A stretch of 64,000 bases of DNA, taken from positions 14,124,322 to 14,188,321 of the forward strand of contig BROE01000022.1 of the NCBI GenBank assembly GCA_036571765.1, written 5' to 3'. Every line of letters begins with the position of its first letter. Positions within the stretch are counted from its first letter, which is position 1. Origin of the DNA: Plecoglossus altivelis. Taxonomy: Eukaryota; Chordata; Actinopteri; Osmeriformes; Plecoglossidae. The notes below the pieces were generated by a model. That model was not told the DNA's origin. It saw only the letters and a list, made by a program, of their open reading frames with translations, and searched no databases. Positions 10,901-23,900 of this stretch are shown piece by piece. A program made the position numbers and the translations under genes.

Positions 10901-13629
10901 CAAATATTAGGCAAGATTTTGCAAATGTTTGTGTCTCGTAATATCAGTGTCTTGTTAGCACCCCACCAATTTTATGGGTAACGCATTATAATATTTGTTG
11001 ATGTTGATGATATTTTTCAACAGCTGTACAAGATGGCGTTAAAACCATTGGGTATTAAATGGCTTTTAAAAAATCAATAAATTCCAGAAAGCAATAATGT
11101 AGAGTCATTCATCATTCATTAAATTGACTTTCATTAATTATACCTAAATTAAAATGTAAACAATCCCTAAACTAGCGTCATTACCTGCTGTGAAAGGTAG
11201 GCCCTGTGCTTACAACACAAGTGATGGACTGTGTCTTCACAGAAACAGCATACTTTTATTTACCAAAATAACAGGCAAAACAGTTGCTTGTGAAACAGGA
11301 ACTAGGCTTAAAATAGTAGACCACAACCAGTCTTAAAAAGTGCCTTCTATATAGCAGAACTAAGGAGGAGCTTCCCTTTTTCAAAAATACTATTGGACTA
11401 AACAGTCCATAATTCTATCTTGGTTCTCAACACAAAGCTTATCTAGTGTGACATCAACATTTATGACATTTCAAAAGGAAAGAACACGCATACTGTACTC
11501 AACACACCCTCAATAAAATGCAAGAATTGACATGTTTATGCTTGTTGAGTAATAGAGGTAACCCATTCATACTATGACTGTTCTCATCTGACATTAGACA
11601 CAACATGATTACTTAAATGAAAGTATCTGCAAATAATGCACTGCAGTTCTATTGAGTACAAGAGTTGCTGTTGCAACAGCATACTCTGAATGATTGCTGA
11701 TAAACTGTGCTACGTTGACAATTAATTATCTATGGACTGTGAAGACATTTTTGTGTGTTTTTCTTTTCGTGACGCACATTTGTCAGCTGCTTTCATAAGT
11801 TACCAGGCTAGACTGCAGCCTGAGCTGAAAACTTTAATTTTACCATTAGACAATCAGCAGTTTACAAGAATGTATCTGATATGTGAGAAACTAAACAAAC
11901 CAAAATATCTCTCTTTTAAGTTTCCTTCCTTTATTCATTGTGCCAAGATGAATATATGCAATGTTTCAGGCAGCTACTAAATTTAGTGTTCAGATTTCAT
12001 AAGAATGTCTGTTGTCTGTCTATTTGGAATATTGTGTTTACCTAGGGCATTGGCTGGTTCTGCATTGTCACAATGGGGCCTTCAGTTTGCTTATCATAAA
12101 GCAATAACATCCCTATCAGTGACTTCATTCTCTCATTTTTAATTCTGTTTAGAGGTCTTATGAGATAAAGTTACAACACAGTCATCACCACACTCACTGC
12201 TTCTGTTAACTGAAACTTAGATTAAAGTTGGTGAGGTTAAACGCTAAGTGGCTGGTGGACTGATTCAATGGTTGTTACCTTGGGTTAGCTTTAGATAGAA
12301 TTCAATATTTTTTATGTTAAAAGTGTTGATAGAGTCTCAGACAGTGATTGAAGTGTGATAAGCTATGCTGATATTAAAGTTGTAACCCTGTACTGTAGTA
12401 TAGGCCTGCTCTACTCTGCTGCAGTACCATGGGTTCTCATGACTTGTTTTGGCCAGATCTTGGTCAAATTACATGTAACATTCTCAATAATCATACTTGA
12501 CATTCTGTTGGTAATATTGTAAAAGGTTGTGAATGGCCTTAATTGGACTATTCTGTCCTGGCAGTAGTTAATATAACATTTAAGTCATTCACTTTAGCAC
12601 AGAAGACTGTCAGATACTAAGCACATAAAACTAAAGGAAGCACAGAATTTGTGAAGCTTAGCACAATGAATATTTTCCAAGCACTGCACCTGGAGCCACC
12701 TCCTAGTTCCCTGGATGAATGTGTATCTTGTTTATGTCACCTCTTCTGTACAAGAATCATATGAACAGTTTACATTAGACTACTTTGTTTATTATAAAGT
12801 GCATTTAAAGAATATAATTTAACACAGCATTTGCATAATTGCTCAAAAATCCTGTCCCTATTTAGCACCATGTCATACACAAACTCTCTGTATGGCTGAT
12901 TCTGAACATTCAATATAACTCCTGAGTTTTGTATGAAATGCGATGGCTGTTCTTGGTTAAGGTGGTACACAACTACCTCAACATAGTGTGCATAGACAAT
13001 TAATCAGGTATTTGTTGGTAGCAGAACAGGACTTACCCGATGTTAAAGAGAGAATGGAAGAGAGTGGCCTGGATCTTTGAAACAACAGTCATCAATCTCG
13101 AAACTTTTTACTGCACTTGGACTTTGCCTTTATCTCTCCCTCTGTCTCGCTCTCACACATGCACACTCCCTTTTAATTGTTTATGACTTTACATACCATA
13201 TATTAAAAGTGGACATGGTCTGCAGACAGGTGTACTGAAAAAGGCTGTTTCTTAACTACGCCCATATTAATGTTTACACCAACATTTGTATTGGAGTAGA
13301 TTTAACAATTGCACTATTGAGATTTTGAACTTGAACTCAACTGTAACTCACCTTAATGCAAATCCCCAGTTAAAACATTATGACACAGCACACCATAAAG
13401 TTGTTGCCCACAAACAGGAATGGGGCAATTCCAGTCAATAGACATTTCCAGTCTCTCTCAAGGTTTGTCAACACTGTGTGCAGTACTTATGAAGCCCCCT
13501 AAAGCGACTCATAGCTGAGTACCCTTGCTTCTTATTCCCGCACATAATATGCAGGAAATAACATTCTGGCCAAAAGATTCCTATGATGCATTCTTTGTAA
13601 TATAAAAAATATAATAAAATTGGCATTCA
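10901..13629. other. Sequence upstream of villin, no gene recognised
   Basis: AT-rich sequence without an ORF that resembles a known protein and without clear transposon ends. It could hold the villin 5' untranslated exon and promoter, but I cannot place them from sequence alone. Confidence 0.4.
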
Positions 13630-14440
13630 CTACATAGTTTGGCACAACCCAAATGCAGGTAGAGAGAGGCACAGTAGGATCCAATTAATTGGAGGGCAGC
13701 TGATCCATGCAGGAGACTCAGAGACCTTGGCACTGTCAATCAGCACTATCATCACATCAAGCAGTCTTGACACTCCTACTTCCACTGCAGCCAGGGTACT
13801 CTTTTTAAGACCAAGAACTCTCCCACCTTCTGAAATTACTCCAGAATGATCCACAGGGTCACTTTTCCTTGCTGCCTCCACTACTCCAACCTCCACCCTT
13901 GATTCAGTCTCCCGAAGGGGGAATGTGCATTGAAGCTGAAGGTTAGTGGAAGAGAGCCAGTGCAAGTAGCATCATATGTACCAAGGCAATTGTGTTTGTG
14001 TTGTCAATAAATTACCTAATAACTTACTACTGAGTATTCCTGCTTGAACCAAAAGCATACATTTTCTTAGGAACTCAGGAACAGGGGAGAACGCACACAT
14101 GGACCACAATACAACTAGGAACCAACAAAGACTAAACAACAAAGGAACCATTAATACACACAACCAAACTAGGCAGTGATGCAACAAACTGTAACTAACT
14201 ACGAAACTCAAAACTTGACACAGACGCTTAACAAGACATAGGTGCAGAGATTCACACAGAAAGAACACATGTAAACACAAAGGCACCAAAGTCCATAAAA
14301 CCAAGACAAGGGCATGGCCGTGGGTGTGATAGTCTGACTTCCTTGACACCTCCTCTTAACACACCCATATGTTGGGATGCCTCTGTGGTAAACTTGTTGT
14401 AAACTACACAACTACACATTGTTGTCTCCCCAAACACATG
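13630..14440. repeat. Possible unclassified transposon fragment
   Basis: Compositionally distinct from its surroundings: A/C-rich with many caa, cac and aaac words, ending with aagacaagggcatggccgtg. Such text is common in fish interspersed repeats. Open frames on the minus strand (13630-14437) have no recognisable domain. Class uncertain. Confidence 0.3.
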
Positions 14441-15199
14441 AGAGACTCAACTATATTGCCATTTTCAAAAATGCCCCAAAAGCTCACCAAATGTGAGAGG
14501 TCTTTGCGTGTCTTCGAAAGTGCTATAGAAGTATGATCTAATATTCATTACTAATACTGCTAGTTCATACAATTGTGTATTTTTATGAATGGTGCAGAGC
14601 ATATGAGTACAATATTAATATATGACTGCACTTGACCACATTTTCCAATTGGCTGTGGGCAGGTTTTACTGTTTGGAGATTTGGATGCACTGTTTCTGTA
14701 CAAATATTCCACAACACCAGATGCAATGAATCACAAAGGCAAATTAATCACACCTATGACCATATTTCCCATTTTAGATTATGCTTCGTTATTTGACTAT
14801 TGGCATCAAGAAAAGAAGGCTGCATGTGCCAGAAATGGGCTGGAAGGATGCATGACAATTGAAAAGGGTTTACTCTGTTTATTAGTGCGAGCTCAGATCA
14901 TGTGACCTCTCACAACACTACACACAAGGTGTACACATGAGTGAAACACGTTGTTTTCAATGCATTCTTATATACTATATAGATTGAGTCAAATATAGTG
15001 TGCACAGATTGCTTTCTTTCATGGTTAACATGGTCAGCAACTTGAACAAAGACAGGTGAGAGGGTTTTAACTTACAAAATACTATGTATCCTGGTTATTT
15101 ATTATCTCTTGGACCTGACCTCTCTACATTTGTCTGTCCAAGGAACACATTGTGTTGATCTCTTGACCTTTGCTGGATAGCAGTCTCTGTTGTACAAGA
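14441..15199. other. Intergenic, nothing recognised
   Basis: No coding, RNA or transposon signature that I can support. Confidence 0.4.
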
Positions 15200-16005
15200 A
15201 CTCTGCATAACAGGTATACTGTACCTGCTTAGATTTTTTCGCCTCAGATGTCTGTAGGCCCACTCAAGGAACAGAGGGAGTGTCTGAGTACGATGGCGTT
15301 GATGTAGCGCACGAGTTTGAGTTGTAGGTCTGTCATGGTGGTGGAAAAATATGGAATCAAAGCCATTCAGTCCATTGTGGCATCACTACTAAATATCCAG
15401 AACTTAAAGCTAGTGCAAGAACGATCTTTACAAAGTTCTGTTGGTGGCTATGATGTTGTGGCCCTCCTCCCGCCATGAAATGTTTGATTTTCTAGCTTGC
15501 TCCGTTAGTCATGACGGAGTTAACTAAGGCAAACACTAGCGATGCTAAGCCGATAGTTGTTATCATTTTGATTGGACCATGCAAAGGAGATTGTATACAT
15601 CATTAGTGATGTTTGTGGGGATATATGTGGATCTGAAAAATATTTCAGGGTGCTATTTCACTTTCATATTCTCTATTGCAATAACTACTTTGACGATGAT
15701 AATGACAAAAGTATATTTTGTGATTCCCGTGATGAACAAAACTCTTGAAAACCCCTTTGTGTACTAGTGCAGGGACATGGTTAGTGTGTCAGTTATATAT
15801 ATTGTTGTAATTTGTTCTTTTCTACAAAACTGTAGATGTCGTAAATGAAAGAGAACAGTCGCATACTTGAAAGACTATTTAAAAGAAGCAATAAGACATT
15901 ATGTGAAAAGGTATTTAGTGTACCTCTGCAAATGGAGTAAGAATATTTACTACAAATTCTTTAACATTATATGCAAGGATGATTGGTGTGTATGCTTTTT
16001 TATTA
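15200..16005 (+). mobile_element. RecQ-helicase-like repeat H, copy 2
   Basis: Collinear with 53545-54425 over its whole length: head cctcagatgtctgtaggccc, the region encoding degenerate QERSLQSSVGGYDVVALLPP, the block caataactactttgacgatg, and the end gtgtacctctgcaaatggag. Frameshifts and stops throughout. The best coding copy elsewhere reads LLSFVGG, DVVALLPTGFGK, like motif I (Walker A) of RecQ helicases. It is followed within 260 bp by tail repeat T, as in copy 3. Confidence 0.7.
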
Positions 16006-16264
16006 TCATTATTGTTATTGTTATTATTATTATGTGTACATAACACGATAAACTATTTAAACAACATTTACACCAACATTCCAAGTATGCATTCCATGAT
16101 AGAGCTTCAAAGCTGGACCATTACAAACCAGGCAAGTAGCTGATTAAATAAATACAGCCCTCCAGTCTTTCAGAATGTATCAATTGGTATACTTGCTTAT
16201 AATTTAGCTGGGACAGAATGTTTCTGTCAAAGGTAGGGAATTTATGTAGGACCTGTGTTTTTTT

Positions 16265-16650
16265 TAGAAAGTGTGGGGTCTCTCTCTCTCTCTTGTCAGT
16301 GGAGTTTTGTGAATGATTAGAGCCAGCTTCGACAGTTGACTATATAAATTATCACTCGCCTTGCTGTCAAATATGGATATTCAATTGAATTTTTTAATTT
16401 GACATCTTCAAACACTCATCTGCTCATTCTAACTTGTTGTTTACAGCCTAAGTAGCTACATTTCAGCGCATGACCTATGTCAAGGCCAAACGCTAGCAAT
16501 TGGTTATGGCAGATTCAGAGTTGATCAGTGCAGATCCAATAGTTTTAAAGTTCAAAAGAGTACCCACCTTAAAGGAAGTAACGATTGTGAATGGATTGGT
16601 CCCAGACTCTCTGTACAAATAAATGTACAGGAGTCTGATAAGGACCAGGC
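16265..16650 (+). repeat. Tail repeat T, copy 3
   Basis: Matches 4131-4612 and 17560-17980: ttttgtgaatgattagag, ctcattctaacttgttgttt, agcaattggttatggcagat, gactctctgtacaaataaat. It lies just downstream of helicase-like repeat copy 2. Confidence 0.7.
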
Positions 16651-16744
16651 TAATTTGCAACACCTCATTGTTGACATTTGTAAATTAATCGCATTCCACC
16701 CCACCTGTTCAAAACATCAAAGAGATATACTGATGTATTTGGCT

Positions 16745-17350
16745 GTGCACTGCATCCAAAAAGTATTCACAGCACTTCACTTCTTCCACATTGTTACAGC
16801 TGTATTCAGAAAATGATTTTCTTTTAATGTAAAATGATGTACATGAAGTCCAAGGAATTGAGTGTGGAACTCAGAGAAAGGTTGAATTGATGCACAGACC
16901 TGGGGAAGTGTTCAGAAAAATGTGGCCAGTATGGAAGAGGGACAGACAGAAGCCACTCCTCAGTGAAAGGCATGTGATAGCCCATCTGAAGTTTGCCAAA
17001 AGGTACCTGAAGGACTCACAGACAATGATGAACGAAACTTTCTGATCTAATAACACAAAGATCAAACTCTTTAGCCTGGATTCGAAACGCCTAAAGGAAG
17101 TCAGGCACCGCTCATCACCTGGCCAAATACAATCCCTACAGTGAAGCATGGTGGTAGTGGCATCATACTCTAGGGATGTTTTTCAGAGGCAGGAACTTGG
17201 AGAGTAGTTTGAGGGAATTGACAGAAAGATGAATGCAGTAATACATAGAGAAATCGTTGATGAAAACCTGCTCCAGAGTGCTCTGGACCTCGGACAGTGG
17301 CTTTGGGACAACTGTGAAAGTCCTTGAGTGGCCAAGCCAGAGCCCAGACT
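16745..17350 (+). mobile_element. Second Tc1-like transposon family, degenerate copy
   Basis: Starts with a Tc1-type terminal sequence (catccaaaaagtattcacag). The plus strand then encodes degenerate transposase text such as QPLLSERHVIAHLKFAKRYL, TMMNETF and, near 17330, WPSQSPDLN, which is the segment before the final catalytic residue. Stops and small indels break all frames. It is abutted near 17395 by a fragment of the first Tc1 family. Confidence 0.75.
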
Positions 17351-17394
17351 TAAACATCTTTGGCTCTGCACAAAATGGCTCTGGAACGACACTC

Positions 17395-17560
17395 CCCACC
17401 CATTTTTCTAGTCTTCAGTTGTCCAATATTGGTGACACTGTGCAAATTATAACCTCAGTTTCATGTTTTTAGCTGACAGGAATGGCACCCAATGTGGTGT
17501 TCTGCTGCTGTAGGACCAGTGGATTGTATAGAAGGTGTGAAGTCTCTGTCTCTCTTGTCA
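17395..17560 (-). mobile_element. Tc1/mariner fragment, first family, copy 2
   Basis: Minus strand parallels 3960-4100: text equivalent to LSAKNMKLR preceded by a tctacaatccactgg-type segment. Short and non-functional. It is followed by tail repeat T exactly as at 3835-4612. Confidence 0.7.
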
Positions 17561-17980
17561 GTGAATGGTCCCATCTCCGTCGTCTCCTCATCTTGCGTAG
17601 CAGAGTGGTAGTCAATATGCTGCATCGGTGGCAGACCCGAAACGAACGAAGTGGCATTTTGTGTATAATTAGACCACTTTTTGACAGTAGAGTGTATACA
17701 TCAACATTAGCCTTAGTGTCAAACACAGTTGGTCCTTTAATTCTTGAATTCGACATCTTCAAGATGTCCTTTTCTCATTTCAACTTGCTGTTCGTGCTTT
17801 GCTAAGTGGCTACGACCCATATGACCTACATCAAGACCAAACAGTAGAGATTTGTTATGGCAGATCCAGAGGTCTAGAGTTTTAAAATTCAAGTGCTGTG
17901 TCATTCTTAATGGAAGAAACATTTGTAAATTGATAAGTTCCAGACTCTCTGTGCAAAGGAAATGTACGGGAGTCTAACGA
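17560..17980 (+). repeat. Tail repeat T, copy 4
   Basis: Contains ggcagacccgaaacgaacga, ttctcatttcaacttgctgt and gactctctgtgcaaaggaaa, in the same order as the other copies. No coding capacity was recognised. Confidence 0.65.
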
Positions 17981-18234
17981 AAGTTCACACATAAGGAAAC
18001 AAACTCATGGTAGACAAGCCTTGCCCTTTGTTCAGTCTATTTTTGTGTCTGTTTTTCTTTTACTTTTGGGACATTCTTGAACAGAGTTGATGAACGTTTA
18101 ACAAGGGCAACTATAGAGACTTTTCATTTTATTATATGAAGTAATTCTATTGTTTAAAGTAGCCTATATATTGACATATGTCTGTTTTCATCCTCTGTTT
18201 CTGGGTTCCCCAATGTTATTGGTGCAATTCCCCC

Positions 18235-18560
18235 TAGGTGTATTCCCCATGGGTGTATCCAGGCCCCCTGGAACACTTGAGCTGACTGCCAAGTGTTGCA
18301 GGGTTCGTCGTCCAGGCACCTGCCCCTGACCGCCGCCCAAAACACACTGCACCGGCCCCCTATGGTCCTTCCTGTGGGTGGTTGGCCTGCAAGAAGGTAA
18401 TCCCACATCGCCTTTTCGGGCTATACCCGGCTGGGTCCCATGGGCAAAGACCCGGCCACCAGGCGCTCGCCTGCGAGCACCCACCCCAGGCCTGGCTCCA
18501 GGGTGGGGCCCCGGTAACGCCACTCCGGGCGACGTAGCGATTCTCCTTTTTTTGTCATCA
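18235..18560 (-). mobile_element. LINE family A, inverted 5' end
   Basis: GC-rich. On the minus strand it matches the 5' leader of the LINE copies at 54829 and 42940: cggagtggcgttaccggggc, then ccaggcctggggtgggtgct, ggcgagcgcctggtggccgg. It lies head-to-head with the plus-strand reverse-transcriptase part starting at 18575. This is the structure expected from 5' inversion during target-primed reverse transcription (twin priming). Confidence 0.75.
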
Positions 18561-18574
18561 AAAGGAAGAGCAGT

Positions 18575-19780
18575 GTGGGTTTCATCCTGGTCGCGGAACA
18601 CTGGACCAGCTCTACACACTTCATCGGGTGCTTGAGGGTTCATGGGAGTTTGCCCAACCAGTTCACATGTGCTTCATGGACCTGGAGAAGGCGTTCGACC
18701 ATGTCCCTCGTGGTGCCCTGTGGGGGGTTTGCCGGGAGTACGGGGTCCAGGGCCCTTTGCTCAGGGCCGTCCGGTCCCTGTATAACCAGAGCAGGAGCTG
18801 TGTTCGTATTGCCGGTAGTAAGTCGGACCTGTTCCCGGTGCATGTTGGACTCCGTCAGGGCTGCCCTTTGTCACCGGTTCTGTTCATTGTCTTTATGGAC
18901 AGAATTTCTAGGCACAGCCGGGGGCCGGAGGGTGGTTGGTTCGGGGGGCACAGGATTTTATCTCTGCTATTCGCAGATGATGTTGTCCTGATGGCTCCAT
19001 CGGACCGGGACCTACAGCATGCACTAGAGCGGATTGCAGCCGAGTGTGAAGCAGCCGGGATGGGAATCAGCACCTCGAAATCTGAGGCCATGGTTCTCGA
19101 CCGGAAGAAGGTGGCTTGCTCCCTCCGGGTGGGTGGGGAGCCCTTGCTTCAAGTGGAGGAGTTTAAGTATCTCGGGGTCTTGTTCACGAGTTAGGGAAGG
19201 ACGGGGGTGAGATTGTCAGGCGGATCGGTGCAGCAGCTGCAGTGATGCGCTCTCTGTACCGGTCCGTCATGGTGAAGAAGGAGCTGAGCCAGAAGGCAAA
19301 GCTCTCAATTTACCGGTCTATCTACGTTCCTACTCTCACCTATGGTCATGAATTTTGGGTACTGACCGAAAGGACGAGATCGCGGATACAAGCGGTCGAA
19401 ATGAGTTTTCTCCGCAGGGTGGCTGGGCGCTCCCTTAGAGATAAGGTGAGGAGCTCGGTCACACGGGAGGAGCTCGGAGTAGAGCCACTGCTCCTCCACG
19501 TCGAGAGGAGCAAGCTGAGGTGGCTCGGGTATCTGTTTCGGATGCCTCCTGGACGCCTCCCTCGGGAGGTCTTCCAGGCTTGTCCTACCGGGAGGCGGCC
19601 CCGGGGAAGACACGCTGGAGGGACTATGTCTCTCGGCTGGCCTGGGAACGCCTCGGGATCCCCCCGGAGGAGCTGGAGGAGGTGTGCGTGGAGAAGGAAG
19701 TCTGGGCCTCCCTGCTCAGACTGCTGCCCCCGCGACTTGGCCCAGGATAAGCGGAAGACAATGGATAGATGGATGGACCA
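18575..19780 (+). mobile_element. LINE family A, reverse transcriptase and 3' end (pseudogenised)
   Basis: The plus strand encodes a non-LTR reverse transcriptase: MCFMDLEKAFDHVPRGALWG, LRQGCPLSPVLF and the catalytic LLFADDVVLM box, then SEAMVLDRKK and EEFKYLGVLFTS. A stop near 19190 and a frameshift break it. The carboxy-terminal part continues at 19242 with MMRSLYRSVMVKKELSQKAK, YVPTLTYGHEFWV and LRRVAGRSLRDKVRSSVTRE. It ends at a short gatagatgga tail near 19775. I recognise it as a common fish LINE but do not assign a clade name. Confidence 0.9.
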
Positions 19781-19914
19781 TAGAAACCATCAAGTTTAGA
19801 CCATTATAAGGGCACGTTCTAGGGTACTGCTTCACGTTTTCGATACTATCACAGACAATCGGGCACCTATAACATCCATTCTACTATTAAAGTGTACTCT
19901 CCTTTCTACTATGT

Positions 19915-19985
19915 CATATATACTATATATATATATATACTATATATTTATACAGAGAGAGAGAGAGACAGAGAGAGAGACAGAC
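19915..19985. repeat. (TA)n and (GA)n microsatellite
   Basis: Alternating ta followed by gagagagaca units, about 130 bp downstream of the LINE 3' end. Confidence 0.85.
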
Positions 19986-20199
19986 ATTTTCAGGCATTTT
20001 TCAGCTTGCGCGTTACCCCTCAACTGCTCCTACCTTTGCCAACTTTCTTGTCCTGTTTGCAGCATTAATCGTCTGACCACTGACCCCTGCCATGTACCTG
20101 CCCCTGCTTGCTCTAGTCTGACCCTAGTCTGACCCTGCGCCCCTTTAATGTGCCCTGTGCCTTTTCTGCCCCATGGTCCTGTCTGCCTCCAGACCTTTC

Positions 20200-20985
20200 C
20201 CAGTGTCTCCCTCCCTCTGAGTAGCCACCCTCCAAGGGTAACTACATGGACCTGGCCAACCTCTTCCTATCCAAGGTCTCTGCTGCCACCCTGAACCTGA
20301 CGGGCACTGGAATCTCATGGCAGCTGAGTTCACTTATGCATTTTTCCTGTTCTGGGATGTCATCTGCTCCTCCTTTCCCAGGTGCCAAGGAGAGTTGGAC
20401 GACTATCTCTCTCTTGTCCTTCAGCTTACCCTGCGGTTGAAGGGCTCCGTGTTTTACACCTATCATGTCTGGATTGCCTTCAAGGTTGCCATTATCCACA
20501 CTGCACACTGGCAACTCATCCCCTTCCATCATGCACCTTTGACCCATCTGCTCCCCCATGGCATCTCCAACTTCACGCTAGACTCCCTAGAGACGCTCAT
20601 CTTTACCCTGAAATTCAGCAAAACATATCAAAGCAAACTAGACATTCCCATCTTCCTCTTTTACCTCAACTCTCCCCTCAGCCCCTATGAGTCCCTAGGA
20701 GATAATGTCTCTATAATGGTCTATAATGGCTGGTTCACAAAGTCAGGAAGTCATGCCTTCCCCTCCAGCCCCACTATTCACCACAGACTGAAGAAATTTC
20801 ACCAACCATTTCTGGTTTCACCAGACAGTGCAGCCTCCTTGGCTTCCAGCCAAGGTATTGCAAACCATACCATCCAGTTCCTGGGTTGCTGGTCCTCCCA
20901 GGCATACCGCTCATATGTCAGGACCAACCTCCATGACCAGCACCACACTCAGGCTTGCGTCAGTCTCGTTGCAGCCTGCTAAGTG
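20200..20985 (+). pseudogene. Tyrosine-recombinase-like transposon remnant (Crypton/DIRS type)
   Basis: A pyrimidine-rich segment whose plus-strand frame (20317-20982) ends with IANHTIQFLGCWSSQAYRSY followed by VRTN. In tyrosine recombinases of DIRS/Ngaro and Crypton elements the corresponding text is a helix, then LGRWSS-AY--YIRT, containing the catalytic tyrosine. Here the Arg of GRWSS is Cys, and the His-x-x-Arg block before it is not in frame. The frame upstream is not recognisable because of shifts. A DIRS/Ngaro or Crypton origin is an inference. Confidence 0.5.
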
Positions 20986-23900
20986 AGTCTGATCCTTTTG
21001 GGGATGTACTTGAGCTGCTGCTTGGCTGTGACTCACTAGGACTCTCTGCCCAATCCGAGTTCAGTGTCTGGTAAATATGCGTGCACCCTTCACACCATCA
21101 TTCTATCCTTCCCATTACAGAATGGGCTACTACATCCAGTAGCATTTTGCTGTCTGCTTCTCTTGCAACACTGTAGCATTATTTACTTTTTGAAAAAATA
21201 TACTTCATCTATAATCATGTATTTGGTTAGATGGGGGCATCACCCTGATATTGAATTAGGACATCAGGGAAACCAATTCTTAATATGTAATAGTCTTGTC
21301 TGAAAAAATGATTTCATGCTAGGTGTTCAAACAGATCGAATAATACGAGGGATAAGTATACCTGAGCAAAAATTATGTGCAATGATTGATGTAAATATAA
21401 CGAACAGCAATGGAGATATGTTATCATCTTCCGTAAGATGTCTTAGTAAGAGTTTGATGAGAACATGAAACAAAACATACAATGGGTCAGATGGAAAGAG
21501 AGGGAACGTTGGAGGAAAAAGAATCAAGGCCTTTGTCTTGTTATAGGAATTTCTGGTGGTAAACTTACAAAAGTTAGTTTTACTTGTAGTCTAAGCAAAA
21601 CACACACAATTTCATTTCTCTTGCCAATGTTACAAGTAAGAAATACAGCTAGTCACAGTGACGTTTGCCAGCGTGTTGAAGTTGTTGGTCAATAGCCAAG
21701 TTTGTTTAACCCTTGAGCTGCCTTTTGTCTACTGCAACAGTGAGTCACAGTGACCCTAAGGCAGCATAAGGGTTAATTACTGGCTGTAGTAAACTAATCA
21801 AATCAAAAGAAATTATTTTAATTTGCAGTGCACTGAGTTTGGTTATCTCATTTGGTGACTTCTGCAGAATTGTCCGGAAAGTATTGCACTCATTCATGTT
21901 GAATCTGATCTTGGCAAGATCCTTTATTTGTTGCCTGGATTTGTTGTATTACTCAGCAAGTGATGTTTTGTTGGATTCTCGACCATCATAGACCAGTCCG
22001 TAAGGTTGACTCCTTCCAGGTTGTATTGCAGTTGATGAGAAGGTGGCAGCATGCATTGGACGATAGGACCACCAGGCTGGAGGCTATGGTGGCCCACATT
22101 GCAGCCATCTTTGCTGTGGTTATGACCTGAATAGCCAAAGTGGTGATATAGCCAGCCAGGTAATCCATGTGGACAATGCCAGCGTGGGTTTGAGAGCAGA
22201 AACCCAGATAGCAAGGGAGGAGGCCACCACCACAAAAAGAGTAAGACATTTGTTTCCCACAACAAAGAAGTCAAGTTGAGTGGAAGGCTTTGTAAAGCAC
22301 TTACATTTTCTGTTTGAATTTATCTGTTGGAATTGAATATACTTAAGTGCAATGTGGGGGCTAAACCCCCATTGGAGGTACACTCAGCCAATGTTTGCTC
22401 GTACCTGGGTAAAAAGCACCAGCTACACATACATGGCTATCAATATTTGAGTCACATGCATGGCCATCAAATGTTTAAACCAATACTTTCTTAGTTCCAA
22501 AGTGACTAGTAAACACAAAATATTGAAAATTGAGTCTGCAGTTTAACTTTTTCAACCTGTGACAAATCAATGGATAATAGTATGAGATCTTAAATTTAAC
22601 TTAATCCGATTTTAATAAACACCCCCAGTAGCCCAAATCTGGGATGGAATGTACAATTGGTTGAACCCCTTTGTTCATTGTTCTGCTGTAATAGCTCTGT
22701 AAAAATATACAAACCAACAAATACACACAGACATATCAAATTACTGCATACCTAACCTATATCACACAATAAGCATTACAGTCTAGTTTATTAAAAATAC
22801 CCTTACCTCTTCACCTTGTCTCAGCTCTCCACTGTCACTTCTCTCACACTGGTCTCTTTGTCCCCAAACCAGATACACAAGATATTAGGAAACTATGGAC
22901 TTGCTGTGTGTCATTTTGCTCAAATTTGGCTCAATCATTGAGAGCCGGTACTTCAGAGTTAAACCAGCCATGAAATGTGGGAGGGAGGCTCAATAAGAGA
23001 TTCTCTGTACAATACATAACTGTTTGGACCTTTAATGAGCCCCTATTTTGTTTCATGGACATCATGTATCAATGCAACACACATACCCCCTGAAAACTGC
23101 TGATTAGAGTGGAGAACAGCCTGGGAAAATTCTTATATAAGATTATGGCTCTATGCACTGCTCTATGGTTACATACACAGTGTACTTATTGACTACAGTG
23201 CAAATTTTGTCAAGATAGATGGATGATAACCTAATGTACCTGTCGGACTGCAGAAGCATTTAATAATATAACAGGTTCCCTGACAAATGAATGCAATCAA
23301 TTAAAGAATTGCAATATATGATAAATGCATAGTATAGGGTACAACCTATAGAACAGTTAACACACACACCTCATGACGTATTACACACCCAAACACACTC
23401 ACAAACTTTGTATTTCATTTAATTCCTTTCAAGATCCCAGTGGTCTGTATTACTTTCCCACTGCAAAGGACAGTACATCTCAAAATCAAAGCCTTTTTCA
23501 GCAGAAAAACACAATTATTTGCTGTGTTCTTTACACTTACCTATTGCAGGTGGAGAGCATGTGTCTCCAAAATCCCTAACAGTGCTTCGTCCAGCTATCA
23601 TACACTTGCACCTTATCTCTCTATATATACTTGCATGATTTCCAGTGAATTTCACCCCTTTCTGTCCAGCTTCTCCCTCTGGCTCCTTGAAGTCATTAAC
23701 AAAGCCTGAAGTACTACTTTGATGCTTACCCTGAGTAAGGAAACAAGTCAATGGAGCTAAGATACTGAAACTTGGGCTCTGGCAAGTTTGTAACCCCTCT
23801 TTCTTTAAATAACACTGGAGCACAGCCTTGACCAGTACACCAGTTCAGCTCCATGGACCTCCCTGCTTGTGCCTCGCTGTGAAAGCAATAGTTGGTAGAG

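Noticed and set aside
18188..18643. 151-codon minus-strand frame of GC-rich sequence
   Set aside because: It lies in the LINE 5' leader and shows no domain; the frame is open because of base composition.
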